A stretch of 22,590 nucleotides of DNA from an uncultured Thermomicrobia bacterium. Lineage in GTDB: Bacteria > Chloroflexota > Chloroflexia > Thermomicrobiales > JALYUS01. Under the pieces are notes generated by a model. That model was not told where the DNA came from. It searched no databases and saw only the letters and a list, made by a program, of their open reading frames with translations. The stretch is taken from assembly GCA_937968015.1 (NCBI GenBank), contig CALBSO010000002.1, forward strand, positions 1-22,590. The letters run 5' to 3'. Shown here piece by piece: positions 8,101-16,308 of the stretch (position 1 is the stretch's first letter; every line of letters starts with the position of its first letter). A program made the translations under genes and the position numbers.

Positions 8101-8409
8101 CGTGACCTTGTCCGTGTCATTCAGGATGCACGCAAGGCGGCGGGCCTCAATATCGAGGACACGATCGCCCTGTGGGTGGATATGGACACCGAGAACCAGG
8201 ACGAGACCGAGACCCGCGCGATGCTCGACGAGTACGAGCGGTACATCAGCGGCGAAACCCTCGCGACGCGCTTCACCGTCGGCCCCGTGCCGGACGGCGC
8301 GGCGACGACTGCCGTGACGCTCGGCAGCGTCCCGCTCGTCATCGGCCTCGAAAAGTCCGGCACCCTCAGCGGTGGCTCCGCCCGCCCGCGCGGCGAGGAG
8401 GATGAGTAG
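5158..8409 (+). CDS. ileS: Isoleucyl-tRNA synthetase (type-2-like, GTHH signature)
   Basis: Cytosolic class I aminoacyl-tRNA synthetase that charges tRNA-Ile; 1083 aa, the normal length. N-terminal catalytic start: YEGPPTANGRPGTHHILAR, where the usual HIGH signature reads GTHH at residues 62-65 (5341-5352). The KMSKS loop is RMSKS (MSKS at 611-614). The editing (CP1) domain has the LVWTTTPWTLPGN strand and a GTGMVHIAPAFGEDD segment, and Cys pairs CPRCG and CWRC are present; the anticodon-binding and C-terminal domains follow. The tryptophan- and GRP-rich N-terminal region resembles eukaryote-like type 2 IleRS. The start at 5158 is preferred because GAGGTGG lies just upstream; an in-frame ATG at 5146 is the alternative. 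It is regulated by the T-box upstream and is convergent with ybbR, 40 bp away. Confidence 0.97.
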   Translation: MSTETHTTFDPVDTRVSFPALEEEILAFWRENDTFRRSIALREGGPNFSFYEGPPTANGRPGTHHILARVFKDLFPRYKTMRGYQVPRIAGWDCHGLPVEIEVEKQIGSKSKSDIEAYGVERFIQKCRESVLTYVEEFDRLTERIGYWCDLEHPYWTMDTNYIESVWNLLRRFWDDGMLYQGFKVVPYCPRCGTPLSTHEVAQGYKEIGDNSIYVRMRLTDDTLFGGPTSLLVWTTTPWTLPGNVAVAVNPGFTYALARQNDEQFVVAEALLDRVLGVGEYEVLRTFPASVLIGQTYTSLFTFVTPDKPAYRVVAGDYVTADDGTGMVHIAPAFGEDDLEVGRANDLPVLQPVDLTGHFTAEVTPFAGLAVKPRDAKQDKAADPVIIRHLKESGDLYRTQPYRHQYPHCWRCDTPLIYYALSTWFIAMSRERDLLLRTNSEINWVPEHYKDGRFGTWLANVNDWALSRNRYWGTPLPVWVSETTGGMHCIGSLAELKELALDPIPDDIHRPYIDSVRIRSPHDGSVMRRVPEVIDTWFDSGAMPFAQFHYPFERKAEFRRDFPADYICEAVDQTRGWFYSLHAIATALQEQPAYKNVICLELLLGADGRRMSKSRGTAVDPWAVLNVHGADAVRWYFFTSAPPGTARRFSMDLVRDVVAKFMLTLWNSYSFFVTYARLDGWTPETSAMPVAERPELDRWMLSELHQLIETVTAELDAYDVTTSGRAIERFVDDLSNWYIRRSRRRFWKTESDADKNAAYATLYECLVTVAHLLAPFTPFLAEAMYRNLVRRVEPDAADSVHLRDWPVANAALIDLSLSRDVRAVVQTVSLGRAARMKANLKVRQPLARLLIHARDAAEQDALMRLTDQLKEELNVKVVELLAAGEEVVSYKVRANYPLLGPKYGKRLPAISAALAALDPNDVARRVAAGGSVPVTAEIVLEPDELLVDAVEREGYAVMEEGGYTVALDTALTPALVREGMARDLVRVIQDARKAAGLNIEDTIALWVDMDTENQDETETRAMLDEYERYISGETLATRFTVGPVPDGAATTAVTLGSVPLVIGLEKSGTLSGGSARPRGEEDE

Positions 8410-8449
8410 GATGTGCCCATTCTCCACTCCGCGGCGGGGGTTTGACTCA

Positions 8450-9793
8450 TTACGGCACGGTAGTCGCGGTCGGCGGGCGCGGAGTCGCGGGCGGCGTTGA
8501 GGTAGGCGTCAGTGTGGACGTGGGCGCCGGCGTTGGGGTCGGAATGGCGGTCACCGTCACCTGAATGGACGGTGGATCGGTCTTGATGACCTTCACCGGA
8601 CTGCCGGAGGGCAGTTGTACCTCGATGCTGACGCTCTTCGGCCCGCTCGGCCCGGTGAAACTCGCGAGGTTGGCGAGAGCGACAATATTCGTCCCGTTGA
8701 TCTGGTCGAGTTCCTGACGTGTCCCGCGGAGCGTGACGGTCACCTCCCGCTGGGAGAGCAGGGAGGGCTGCAACCCCGGCCGCAGATTGACGGGCTGGAT
8801 CGGCACCTGGAAGGCGATGTCCTGCGTCTGCGGGACGATCGTGACCTGTACCTGCACGCTTGTGACGTTGTCCTTGATCGTCACACCCGGTGGGAGTTTT
8901 GTCATGTCGAGGGGTATCGTCAGGGTCGTCGGCTGATTGAGCCCCTCAATGACGATCGGTTGCGTCGGGATGTTCGAGACCGCCTGAATTATTCTCGGCT
9001 GGCCCATCAGCGTCACTTGATTGGGCGTGACAAGGATCGAATCGAGTTTGAAGCCCGCGGCGGGCGCCCCCGTCACATCGGCGGTACTGATCGGCACGAC
9101 GCGCTCGTTGCGGTTGTCGGTGAGATCAACAGCGACGGTCACACGCGGTGGCGAGAGCGTCACGCCCGCGACCTCGCGGCCGCCCGCATCCAGCGCCTTC
9201 ACATCAACCGGGCTTGTGAAATTCGTCGTGCGGTCGCCGAGGTCGAGCGGGGCGACTGCCTGTGTGACCGCATTGACTTTGCTCTCAGGGCCACTGACGC
9301 GCACTTCCGCCGGTGTCGAGGTGACATTGTTCACCGTGACGCCCGTTTGCGTCGGTGTGGGCACGATGACCGGGAGTGTCTTCTCGATGCTTCGCTCAAC
9401 CGTCACCTGCGCGGTCGAGGAAGAGACGCTCTTTTTCCGCAGATTATTCAGGTCACTCTGAACATGGATTGGCACCTGCTGCGTGCCCGGCTTCACATCT
9501 TTGAGGTCAATCGTCGCCGAGACCCTGCCCGCCGTGAGCGTTTGACTGCTCACGATACTGCGCGGCCCCCAGATTGAGACAATCACGGTCTGCGGGGTGT
9601 AATCAATGACGGAGAGGCCATCGGGCAGGTTGTTTTGTGTCACGGGGATGTTCGGAAAATCCCGGCGGCGGTCCGGGTCGTTATTGTTCGTCACCCACGC
9701 CCAAAAGCCGAAGGCGAGCACGATCGCGAGCACCGCGCGGCTCATCACGCCGCCCGACGGCGATCGGTTAGTCTGCTGCCGGACGCTCGCCAT
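8450..9793 (-). CDS. YbbR-domain protein (CdaA regulator, CdaR-like)
   Basis: Membrane-anchored extracytoplasmic protein of 447 aa made of repeated YbbR domains, the family that in Firmicutes (CdaR/YbbR) binds and modulates the diadenylate cyclase CdaA. An N-terminal membrane segment (about residues 19-34, AVLAIVLAFGFWAWV) precedes several repeats of about 80 residues with the recurring pattern 'P..V.V.GP...V', 'V.V.VDL', ending in a Thr/Pro-rich tail of about 30 residues (TPTPAPTSTLTPTSTP), likely an extended linker outside the cell. The start ATG 9793 has GGAG upstream and overlaps the 3' end of cdaA by 26 bp; longer upstream extension is only the cdaA reading region in another frame. glmM, often the next gene in this operon, is not here. 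Confidence 0.9.
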   Translation of the reverse strand: MASVRQQTNRSPSGGVMSRAVLAIVLAFGFWAWVTNNNDPDRRRDFPNIPVTQNNLPDGLSVIDYTPQTVIVSIWGPRSIVSSQTLTAGRVSATIDLKDVKPGTQQVPIHVQSDLNNLRKKSVSSSTAQVTVERSIEKTLPVIVPTPTQTGVTVNNVTSTPAEVRVSGPESKVNAVTQAVAPLDLGDRTTNFTSPVDVKALDAGGREVAGVTLSPPRVTVAVDLTDNRNERVVPISTADVTGAPAAGFKLDSILVTPNQVTLMGQPRIIQAVSNIPTQPIVIEGLNQPTTLTIPLDMTKLPPGVTIKDNVTSVQVQVTIVPQTQDIAFQVPIQPVNLRPGLQPSLLSQREVTVTLRGTRQELDQINGTNIVALANLASFTGPSGPKSVSIEVQLPSGSPVKVIKTDPPSIQVTVTAIPTPTPAPTSTLTPTSTPPATPRPPTATTVP

Positions 9794-10670
9794 CTGCTGT
9801 CGTCTCCGTCTTTCCGCTGCCGTTCCGGTCGCCGCGCCCGTTGAGGAAGGAGGGGCGATGCGTGCGGCCCGCTTCACGATCCACGCGCAGCAATGCGCGC
9901 AAGGCGCCCTTGAGGCGGTCATGCGTCAGGTCGCGTTGCAGCCGCCCGCCCAGCGCCATCGCAATCTGCCCCGTCTCCTCGGAAACGACGATGGCGATGG
10001 CGTCCGACTCCTCGCTGATACCGACGGCCGCGCGATGACGCGTGCCGAGCGTCCCACCAATCGGCGCGTCAGTGAGCGGGAGGACGCAGGCGGCGGCGAG
10101 GATGCGGTTGTGTCGCACGATCACCGCACCGTCGTGCAGGGGTGTATTCGGCGTGAAGATCTGGATCAGTGTCTGCCGCGTCAGGATCGCGTCTTCGGGC
10201 ACGCCACGGTCCGCGTAATCCTGCAGGCCCGTTTCGCGCTCGATAACGATCAGCGCGCCGATCCGCTGCCGCGAGAGTTGCACGACGGCGCGGACGATTT
10301 CGTCAATCGTCTTGCCGATATCCTCCTCGATGCTGGAGAAGGGGAGGTTGAGCCAGGTGCGCGTCTGGCCGAGTTGTTCGAGCGCGCGGCGTAGTTCCGG
10401 CTGGAAGATGACCGGCACAGCGATGACGAGGGCGGGGAAGGCGATTTCGAGCAGCCGCCGGAGTGCGGTGAGATTGAGCGTGCTGGACAGGACCGCGATC
10501 ATGCCGAGGAGGATGGCGATCCCCCGCAGGAGGGGCATCGCCCGCGTCCCGCGCGCCACGGTGAGCAGCCAGAAGAAGATGACCGCCACGACGAAGATAT
10601 CGAGGAGCGCGAGCAGCGTCAGGCGCGTGAATATCCACGGCAGTTCGAAGGCGATCAGTAGCGGTGTCAT
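9768..10670 (-). CDS. cdaA: Diadenylate cyclase CdaA (c-di-AMP synthase)
   Basis: Makes cyclic di-AMP from two ATP; membrane-bound with a cytosolic DAC (DisA_N) domain. The 300-aa protein has about three N-terminal membrane helices (residues 15-38, 48-66, 75-92), then the DAC domain with PLHDGAVIV (DGA at 180-182) and GTRHRAAVG (RHR at 211-213), both catalytic signatures, followed by SEESDA. A polar C-terminal tail (about 265-300) is rich in Arg, Gly and Asp and is longer than in B. subtilis CdaA. The start ATG 10670 (MTPLLIAFELPW) has AAAGGAG upstream, spacing about 12. It overlaps ybbR, giving the conserved cdaA-ybbR pair; c-di-AMP usually controls potassium, osmolyte and wall homeostasis. 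Confidence 0.95.
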   Translation of the reverse strand: MTPLLIAFELPWIFTRLTLLALLDIFVVAVIFFWLLTVARGTRAMPLLRGIAILLGMIAVLSSTLNLTALRRLLEIAFPALVIAVPVIFQPELRRALEQLGQTRTWLNLPFSSIEEDIGKTIDEIVRAVVQLSRQRIGALIVIERETGLQDYADRGVPEDAILTRQTLIQIFTPNTPLHDGAVIVRHNRILAAACVLPLTDAPIGGTLGTRHRAAVGISEESDAIAIVVSEETGQIAMALGGRLQRDLTHDRLKGALRALLRVDREAGRTHRPSFLNGRGDRNGSGKTETTADGERPAAD

Positions 10671-10793
10671 CTGCGCGCGTTCCGCTCCTTTGCCACCTTG
10701 GGATGTGGCGTCTCTGGCTGCGCGGAGCCGGCCGCAAGGCCGCACAGCAGACTGCGCGTGCGTCGGTCGCCATTGTAGCACAGGGGAAAGTAC

Positions 10794-11657
10794 TCAGTAC
10801 TGTCTCCGTGGCGGGCGCGGAGTAATGACGGTGGGGTAACCCGTCTGACGCTTGCGGTAATCACCGGCGGGGATGTGGATGTGCCGTACCATGCGGACAT
10901 CGGCGAGGCGGGAGGAGATGCGGTCGTCAATGCCGGGGAAGTCAATGCCATACTTTTGATCGGGCCGGATATTATTGCTCGTCACGACGAGCGGCAGCCG
11001 CTGCATCGCGCGGTAGTTGATGATCTGAAAGAGTTTTTCCCGCGCCCACGGTGTCGTGTTCTCCGTACCAAGATCGTCCAGCACGAGAACGCCGACCTCG
11101 CGGATCGCGGTGAAACGGTCGTCGAAGGAGACGCCGCTCTTCGGGTCGTACGCGGCGCGTAGTTGGTCGAGCAAATCCGGCACGACGCCGAAATGCACGG
11201 TCATTTGCTGGCGAACGGCTTCATTGGCGATGGCGGCGGCGAGGTGCGTCTTGCCCGTCCCGTAGGCGCCGTACAGCACGATCCAGATCGGCTCGTACGT
11301 CTCGCTGTACTGCTTTGCCTGGATGAACGCCTCGCGCGTGCCGGGCACGTCTTTGTCGAAGGTGGCGAAGGTGCAATCCACGAAGTGATCGAGGTTGGAG
11401 AGCGAGCGCTGGTCGCTGTACCGCGTCGCCGCCCGTTCGCGTTCCTGGCACTCGCAGGGAACAGTGCGCCCGAACTGCGGATGGCCGACCTCGACATCGA
11501 GCCGAAGAAAGCCCGCCCCATGACAGATCGGGCAGACGTCGCCCTCGCCGCGATCCCGCCGGTTGACCGGTATCTCCACCTCGCCCGCCTCCGCCGCCCG
11601 CCCCTCCACATATGCCGCCAATCGCGAACCGCGGATTACGTCCTTGATGCTCTGCAT
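10794..11657 (-). CDS. DnaI/DnaC-like helicase-loader AAA+ ATPase with Cys cluster
   Basis: Predicted replication ATPase that loads the DnaB helicase onto DNA. The 287-aa protein has an N-terminal Cys motif CPIC (C42, C45) with a second pair CEC (C68, C70), consistent with a zinc site as in Firmicute DnaI, followed by an AAA+ core: Walker A GAYGTGKTH (130-138), Walker B VLVLDDLG (190-197), sensor 1 VVTSNN (224-229) and an Arg-finger region DDRISSRL (244-251). The start ATG 11657 has GGAGGGG just upstream. It lies directly downstream of dnaB on the same strand, separated by 71 bp containing a large inverted repeat, which strongly suggests a helicase/loader pair. A primosomal role is inferred from family and context. 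Confidence 0.88.
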   Translation of the reverse strand: MQSIKDVIRGSRLAAYVEGRAAEAGEVEIPVNRRDRGEGDVCPICHGAGFLRLDVEVGHPQFGRTVPCECQERERAATRYSDQRSLSNLDHFVDCTFATFDKDVPGTREAFIQAKQYSETYEPIWIVLYGAYGTGKTHLAAAIANEAVRQQMTVHFGVVPDLLDQLRAAYDPKSGVSFDDRFTAIREVGVLVLDDLGTENTTPWAREKLFQIINYRAMQRLPLVVTSNNIRPDQKYGIDFPGIDDRISSRLADVRMVRHIHIPAGDYRKRQTGYPTVITPRPPRRQY

Positions 11658-11670
11658 GTGCCCCTCCGGG

Positions 11671-11728
11671 GAGTAACGAGTAACGAGTATCGAGAGGAGT
11701 TGACTCCTCATTACTCGTTACTCGTTAC

Positions 11729-11730
<2 letters not shown>
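11671..11730. repeat. Heptad-based inverted repeat between dnaB and loader gene
   Basis: The left arm is three 7-nt units GAGTAAC GAGTAAC GAGTATC (11671-11691); the right arm is TTACTCG TTACTCG TTACTC (11711-11730). 11671-11689 pairs with 11712-11730 over 19 bp without mismatch, and an inner AGGAGT/ACTCCT (11695-11700 with 11703-11708) extends the hairpin. The right arm covers the first two bases (as read on the minus strand) beyond the dnaB coding end, i.e. overlaps the dnaB stop codon at 11729-11731. No U tract follows. Confidence 0.9.
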
Positions 11731-13075
<1,345 letters not shown>

Positions 13076-13091
13076 GTCGCTTCGCTCCTTC

Positions 13092-13210
13092 AGGACTGAG
13101 CGATGAGGACTGAGGACTGAGGTTCAGCCATCAATTCTCTCGCCATCCACTGAGGAACGAAGCCCTGCCGGACTGATTCTGCTCAGTCCCCAGTCCTCAG
13201 TCCTCAGCCC
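13092..13210. repeat. Heptad-based inverted repeat between rplI and dnaB
   Basis: The left part carries ACTGAGG units (TGAGGACTGAGGACTG at 13104-13119) and the right part their complement (CAGTCCTCAGTCCTCA at 13191-13206), a perfect 16-bp pair separated by 71 nt, with weaker flanking similarity (AGGACTGAGCGATGAGG on the left, CCTCAGCCCTCGCTC on the right). The right arm overlaps the rplI stop codon (13204-13206). An additional CTGAGGAACGAAG occurs between the arms. Confidence 0.8.
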
Positions 13211-13734
13211 TCGCTCGGCGGTTCCGGCTGGTCGGGCTGCGCGTCTTCCGCCGCCGGAGCCGTCTCTTCCGCCGTTTCGCCACCCTCACCCGTCACAACG
13301 ACCGTCACCGATGGGACAAGACGACCGACGAGCCGGACGGAGATCTTGTGCTCGCCGATACTACGGATCGGCTCATCGAGTGCGACCTTGCGCCGGTCAA
13401 CTTCCTCACCTACCGCGCGGGAGAGGGCGTCCGCGATCTCCTGCGCCGTGATCGAGCCGAAGAGCCGCCCATTCTCGCCCACCCGTGCCGTGAAGGTGAG
13501 CGTCGTCGCGGCGATCTTGTCACCAAGCGAGCGCAATTCCTCTTCCTGCTTGCGGATGCGCCGCTCGACCGCCGCCTGCCGCTCTTGCACCTGCTTGATC
13601 GTGCCGACCGTGGCGATCTCCGCCAATCGCTTCGGCAGGAGGTAGTTGCGGGCAAACCCTTCCTTCACCGTCTGCACCGTCCCCGCCACACCCAGGTGTT
13701 CGACATCCTGGATGAGAATCACTTTCGTCGCCAT
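13204..13734 (-). CDS. rplI: 50S ribosomal protein bL9
   Basis: Structural protein of the large ribosomal subunit, binding 23S rRNA near the L1 stalk. The 176-aa product has the conserved N-terminal domain (MATKVILIQDVEHLG, then VKEGFARNYLLPKRLA at 23-38), the long connecting helix (TIKQVQERQAAVERRI) and the C-terminal domain (LFGSITAQEIADAL). It carries an extra acidic, Pro/Glu-rich tail of about 28 residues beyond the usual end near 148. The start ATG 13734 has GAGGAG upstream; a longer frame to 13773 is not supported. Genes often upstream (rpsF, ssb, rpsR) are absent: a promoter region lies there instead, so rplI leads this minus-strand operon. Confidence 0.96.
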   Translation of the reverse strand: MATKVILIQDVEHLGVAGTVQTVKEGFARNYLLPKRLAEIATVGTIKQVQERQAAVERRIRKQEEELRSLGDKIAATTLTFTARVGENGRLFGSITAQEIADALSRAVGEEVDRRKVALDEPIRSIGEHKISVRLVGRLVPSVTVVVTGEGGETAEETAPAAEDAQPDQPEPPSEG

Positions 13735-13858
13735 TGCGCGTACTCCTCGGTTTCGTCTACCACAGCGTTTCAATCCTCACCTAGCCCGGAGACTAAATGC
13801 GATAAGCGGCAGACAGTATACGTGCCCGCGAGCAATCCGCGCAAGGGACTGTGTACGG

Positions 13859-13887
13859 ACAGTACATCTGTGCGAGAAGTCTGTCAA
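13859..13887 (-). promoter_or_regulatory. Predicted promoter for rplI-dnaB operon
   Basis: On the minus strand a perfect TTGACA (13887-13882) is followed after 17 nt by TACTGT (13864-13859). The -10 is weak. An alternative is TATACT (13820-13815) with a poor -35 TTGCGC at 18-nt spacing; both would give a leader of roughly 75-120 nt. Confidence 0.45.
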
Positions 13888-13907
13888 GAGGGTAGTACGT
13901 ACTTTGC

Positions 13908-13967
13908 GGAGCGAGAAAGTGGCGAGTAACGGGGCGAGGCCGTCTCACCTGTTACTCGCTCCTCGCT
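13908..13967. repeat. Imperfect inverted repeat with GAGTAAC core
   Basis: GCGAGTAAC (13922-13930) pairs with GTTACTCGC (13951-13959), and GGAGCGAG (13908-13915) with CTCGCTCC (about 13960-13968). It shares the GAGTAAC unit with the repeat at 11671-11730, so it may belong to the same family. Confidence 0.65.
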
Positions 13968-14102
13968 CCTTCGCCGCCCTGCCCGGAAGGACAGGCGCGG
14001 ATGCGTACCTTCGACGGGTGCGTGGCGGGCATGAGGACGCGATGATAGGCACGGATGATGCGACAATGGTGTCGCGTCGGGGAGGCCGATGGAGGTGAAG
14101 TC

Positions 14103-15422
14103 ATGTCCATGCATACGCCATTCGCGAATGACAGCGGGATTTCGATGCACGCAGCCGCCCCACATGTGGTGATTATCGGTGGCGGGTTCGGCGGGCTGGC
14201 GGCTGCCAGGGCGCTCAACGGAGCGCCCGTGCGCGTCACACTCATAGACCGCGCGAACCATCACCTTTTCCAACCACTTCTCTATCAGGTCGCGACGGCC
14301 GCGCTCTCGCCCGCCGACATCGCCGCGCCGATCCGCTCCATCCTGCGGCGGCAGCGCAACGCGACCGTGCTGCTTGGGGACGTGGCCGGTGTGGATCTCG
14401 CGAACCGCGCCGTCATCCTCGCGCCGGACGCCGAGACTGATGAAACCGCCAATGACCGACTCCCCTATGATTACCTGATCCTTGCCCCCGGCGCGGCCAC
14501 CACGTACTTCGGTCACAACGCGTGGGAGAAGGACGCGCCGGGCCTGAAGAGCCTCGACGATGCGATCGAGGTGCGCCGCCGCGTCTTCCTCGCTTTCGAA
14601 GCGGCGGAGCGCGAGCGGGATTCCGCAGCGCGCCAGTCATTGCTCACTTTTGTCGTCGTTGGCGGCGGCCCGACGGGTGTGGAGTTGGCGGGAGCATTGA
14701 GCGAAATCGCGCGTGAGGCGCTCGAACGCGAGTTTCGCTCCATCAACCCCAATGACGCGACGATTTATCTCCTCGATGCCGGCCCCCGCATCCTCGCTAC
14801 CTTTCCCGAAGACCTCGCACGCAGGGCGGCGAAAGACCTCGAAACCCTCGGTATAAAAATTCGCACGCAGGCCGCGGTAACGGGGATCGAACGCAATGCG
14901 GTCCATCTCGGTGACGAACGCATTGATGCCGCCACGATAATCTGGGCGGCGGGCGTCACCGCTTCGCCGCTCGGCGCCTCGCTTGGTGTGCCGCTGGAAA
15001 AGGGTGGGCGCGTACCGGTCGAGCCGGATCTCACGCTCAGGGACCATCCGGAGGTCTTCGTGATCGGTGATCTCGCTGCACTGAAGGATCAGCGCGGCAA
15101 TCTCCTGCCGGGCCTCGCGCCCGTCGCGACGCAGCAGGGCGAGGTATCTGCGACGAACATCCTCCGGGTGATGCGTGGGGAGCCGACGAGAGCATTCCAC
15201 TACCGGGATCGCGGCAACATCGCGACGATCGGGCGGAATCGGGCCGTCGCGGTGATCTACGGGATCAAGACGAGCGGCTTCATCGCCTGGGCAATCTGGG
15301 TCTTCATCCACATCCTGACGCTGATCGGTTATCGCAACCGTTTCGCGGTGATGGCGCAGTGGACGTATGCCTACTTTACCCACCGCCGCCCCGCCCGCCT
15401 CATCCGCGCGGAGAAAACCTAA
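14103..15422 (+). CDS. ndh: Type II NADH dehydrogenase (NDH-2)
   Basis: Single-subunit, non-proton-pumping NADH:quinone oxidoreductase on the cytoplasmic face of the membrane. The 439-aa protein has an N-terminal FAD-binding Rossmann motif VVIIGGGFGGLAAA (about 19-32), NHHLFQPLLYQVATAAL, a second dinucleotide site FVVVGGGPTGVELAGAL for NADH, the FAD-contact GDLAAL and the quinone-site-like APVATQQGE. A hydrophobic/amphipathic C-terminus (FIAWAIWVFIHILTLIGY) resembles the membrane-anchoring end of NDH-2. The start at 14103 is fixed by a strong GGAGGTGA five bases upstream. It is monocistronic: divergent from rplI and followed by a GC hairpin. Confidence 0.94.
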   Translation: MSMHTPFANDSGISMHAAAPHVVIIGGGFGGLAAARALNGAPVRVTLIDRANHHLFQPLLYQVATAALSPADIAAPIRSILRRQRNATVLLGDVAGVDLANRAVILAPDAETDETANDRLPYDYLILAPGAATTYFGHNAWEKDAPGLKSLDDAIEVRRRVFLAFEAAERERDSAARQSLLTFVVVGGGPTGVELAGALSEIAREALEREFRSINPNDATIYLLDAGPRILATFPEDLARRAAKDLETLGIKIRTQAAVTGIERNAVHLGDERIDAATIIWAAGVTASPLGASLGVPLEKGGRVPVEPDLTLRDHPEVFVIGDLAALKDQRGNLLPGLAPVATQQGEVSATNILRVMRGEPTRAFHYRDRGNIATIGRNRAVAVIYGIKTSGFIAWAIWVFIHILTLIGYRNRFAVMAQWTYAYFTHRRPARLIRAEKT

Positions 15423-15452
15423 CCCCCGTCCTCTTCCATGTCTCGACGGGGG
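15423..15452 (+). terminator. GC-rich hairpin after ndh
   Basis: CCCCCGTC (15423-15430) pairs perfectly with GACGGGGG (15445-15452) around a 14-nt loop, directly after the ndh stop codon. No U tract follows, so it may be a weak or factor-assisted terminator or an mRNA-stabilising hairpin. Confidence 0.4.
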
Positions 15453-15460
15453 AACCAAGG

Positions 15461-15488
15461 ATATGTCGCTCACGGCATCATGACATAT
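15461..15488. promoter_or_regulatory. Operator-like dyad upstream of the TA pair
   Basis: ATATGTC (15461-15467) is mirrored by GACATAT (15482-15488) with 14 nt between. The right half ends at the first base of the predicted -35 box, a position suited to autorepression by the AbrB-like antitoxin. The binding role is inference. Confidence 0.4.
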
Positions 15489-15516
15489 AGACACTTTGAC
15501 ACTATCCAGGTATACT
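15488..15516 (+). promoter_or_regulatory. Predicted promoter for the toxin-antitoxin operon
   Basis: A -35 TAGACA (15488-15493), 17-nt spacer and -10 TATACT (15511-15516) match consensus at 5 of 6 positions each; this is the best promoter in the window. The antitoxin ATG is 38 nt downstream. Confidence 0.65.
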
Positions 15517-15553
15517 ATCTACAGAGTGATGAGCCGCAAGGAAGGGGCGCGTG

Positions 15554-15874
15554 ATGCCAACGACTGTGACAGTGAATCGGCAAGGGCGTATTACCTTGCC
15601 GAGCAGCATTCGGAAGGAACTGAATATCGAAGAAGATGCGACGCTCGAGGTGGAATCGCGAGACGGTGGTATCTTCTTGCGACCAGCCCTCATTATTCCT
15701 CGTGAGGACGCATGGGCATATACACCGGAACACCGCGCGTCCGTCGAGCGGGCACTCAACGGCCCCGCGTATATCGGGGTAACGAGCGAAGACCTCGAAG
15801 AGTTGATGAACGCGACGGATCCCGCAGCGACTATCGAACAGCTCAAGGGGCGCTGGACGCGGTATGAAGGGTGA
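15554..15874 (+). CDS. AbrB/MazE-family antitoxin
   Basis: DNA-binding antitoxin, 106 aa. Residues 1-46 form a SpoVT-AbrB swapped-hairpin domain (VTVNRQGRITLPSSIRKEL, then DATLEVESRDGGIFLRP); the C-terminal half, acidic and helix-prone (AYTPEHRASVERALNG, TSEDLEELM), is the likely toxin-binding tail. The ATG at 15554 has GGAAGGGG upstream; a GTG one codon earlier (15551) is possible. Its stop overlaps the toxin start (GTGA, 15871-15874), as expected for a coupled antitoxin-toxin pair. The partner is RelE-like rather than MazF-like. It probably represses its own promoter. Confidence 0.85.
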   Translation: MPTTVTVNRQGRITLPSSIRKELNIEEDATLEVESRDGGIFLRPALIIPREDAWAYTPEHRASVERALNGPAYIGVTSEDLEELMNATDPAATIEQLKGRWTRYEG

Positions 15875-16152
15875 ATGGTGGACATACCTATACCACGCTT
15901 ATCTTCACTGACACCCTCTTCACCACACTGATGGGCAATGACTTTTCCGCGACGGAACGCCGCCGATTCATTCGTGCCCTGCAACTGCTGGACACCGATG
16001 AACGGCACCCATCCTTGCGTATTCACCAAATGCGCGGCGAGCAGGCCGGTATATGGTCCGCGTCCGCATCGGATGAGCTACGCATAACCTTTGAAAGGCT
16101 CCCGGAAGGAAAGAAGCGTCTACTCGTGTGTAGTCGGCACTATGCGCGGTAA
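15871..16152 (+). CDS. RelE/ParE-like toxin
   Basis: Small basic protein of 93 aa with the layout of the RelE/ParE fold: an N-terminal strand (TTLIFTDTLFTTL), two helices (FSATERRRFIRALQLLD), then the strands HPSLRIHQM, GIWSASASDELRITFERL and KKRLLVCSRHYAR. The last segments fit the conserved C-terminal 'R-I-x-F ... H-x-x-R' seen in ribosome-dependent mRNA interferases of this superfamily; whether it is a RelE-type nuclease or a ParE-type gyrase inhibitor cannot be settled by eye. The start is GTG overlapping the antitoxin stop, so translation is coupled and toxin output stays below antitoxin output. No other plausible in-frame start is near. Confidence 0.78.
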   Translation: MNGGHTYTTLIFTDTLFTTLMGNDFSATERRRFIRALQLLDTDERHPSLRIHQMRGEQAGIWSASASDELRITFERLPEGKKRLLVCSRHYAR

Positions 16153-16208
16153 CTGGACGGAAACACCCCTTCGCGTGTCGGGAGGGGCCGGAGAGTAAGC
16201 CGCCCCCG

Positions 16209-16283
16209 CTACCGCGTCAGGCGTCCAACGATGGCGTTGAGGCCGTCATCATCGGCGACGTGCAGGGTGAGTTGGTAGCCGCG
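16209..16283 (-). pseudogene. Detached parB 3' tail
   Basis: On the minus strand this encodes RGYQLTLHVADDDGLNAIV and GRLTR then TAG, the C-terminal 25 residues of ParB. It is 68/72 identical (16212-16283) to the end of the intact parB (19597-19668), in the same orientation. Three of the four differences are synonymous and one changes Thr to Ala. Upstream of 16283 the similarity stops abruptly. Most likely a displaced or recombined remnant of a parB allele, not a functional gene. Confidence 0.85.
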
Positions 16284-16308
16284 ACAACCCGTGTTCGTCC
16301 GCCACGCC

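Larger units (their letters stand above)
13735..14102. other. Intergenic region between divergent rplI and ndh
   Basis: 368 bp with no convincing gene. It holds a candidate rplI promoter (13859-13887), a second -10-like TATACT on the minus strand (13820-13815), a perfect 10-bp palindrome AGTACGTACT (13894-13903) near the -35, an imperfect inverted repeat (13908-13967) and the Shine-Dalgarno GGAGGTGA of ndh (about 14090-14097). No clear ndh promoter was found. Confidence 0.6.

Noticed and set aside
8410..8449. Bidirectional terminator between convergent ileS and ybbR
   Set aside because: Only 40 bp and no stable hairpin with a T tract could be drawn.
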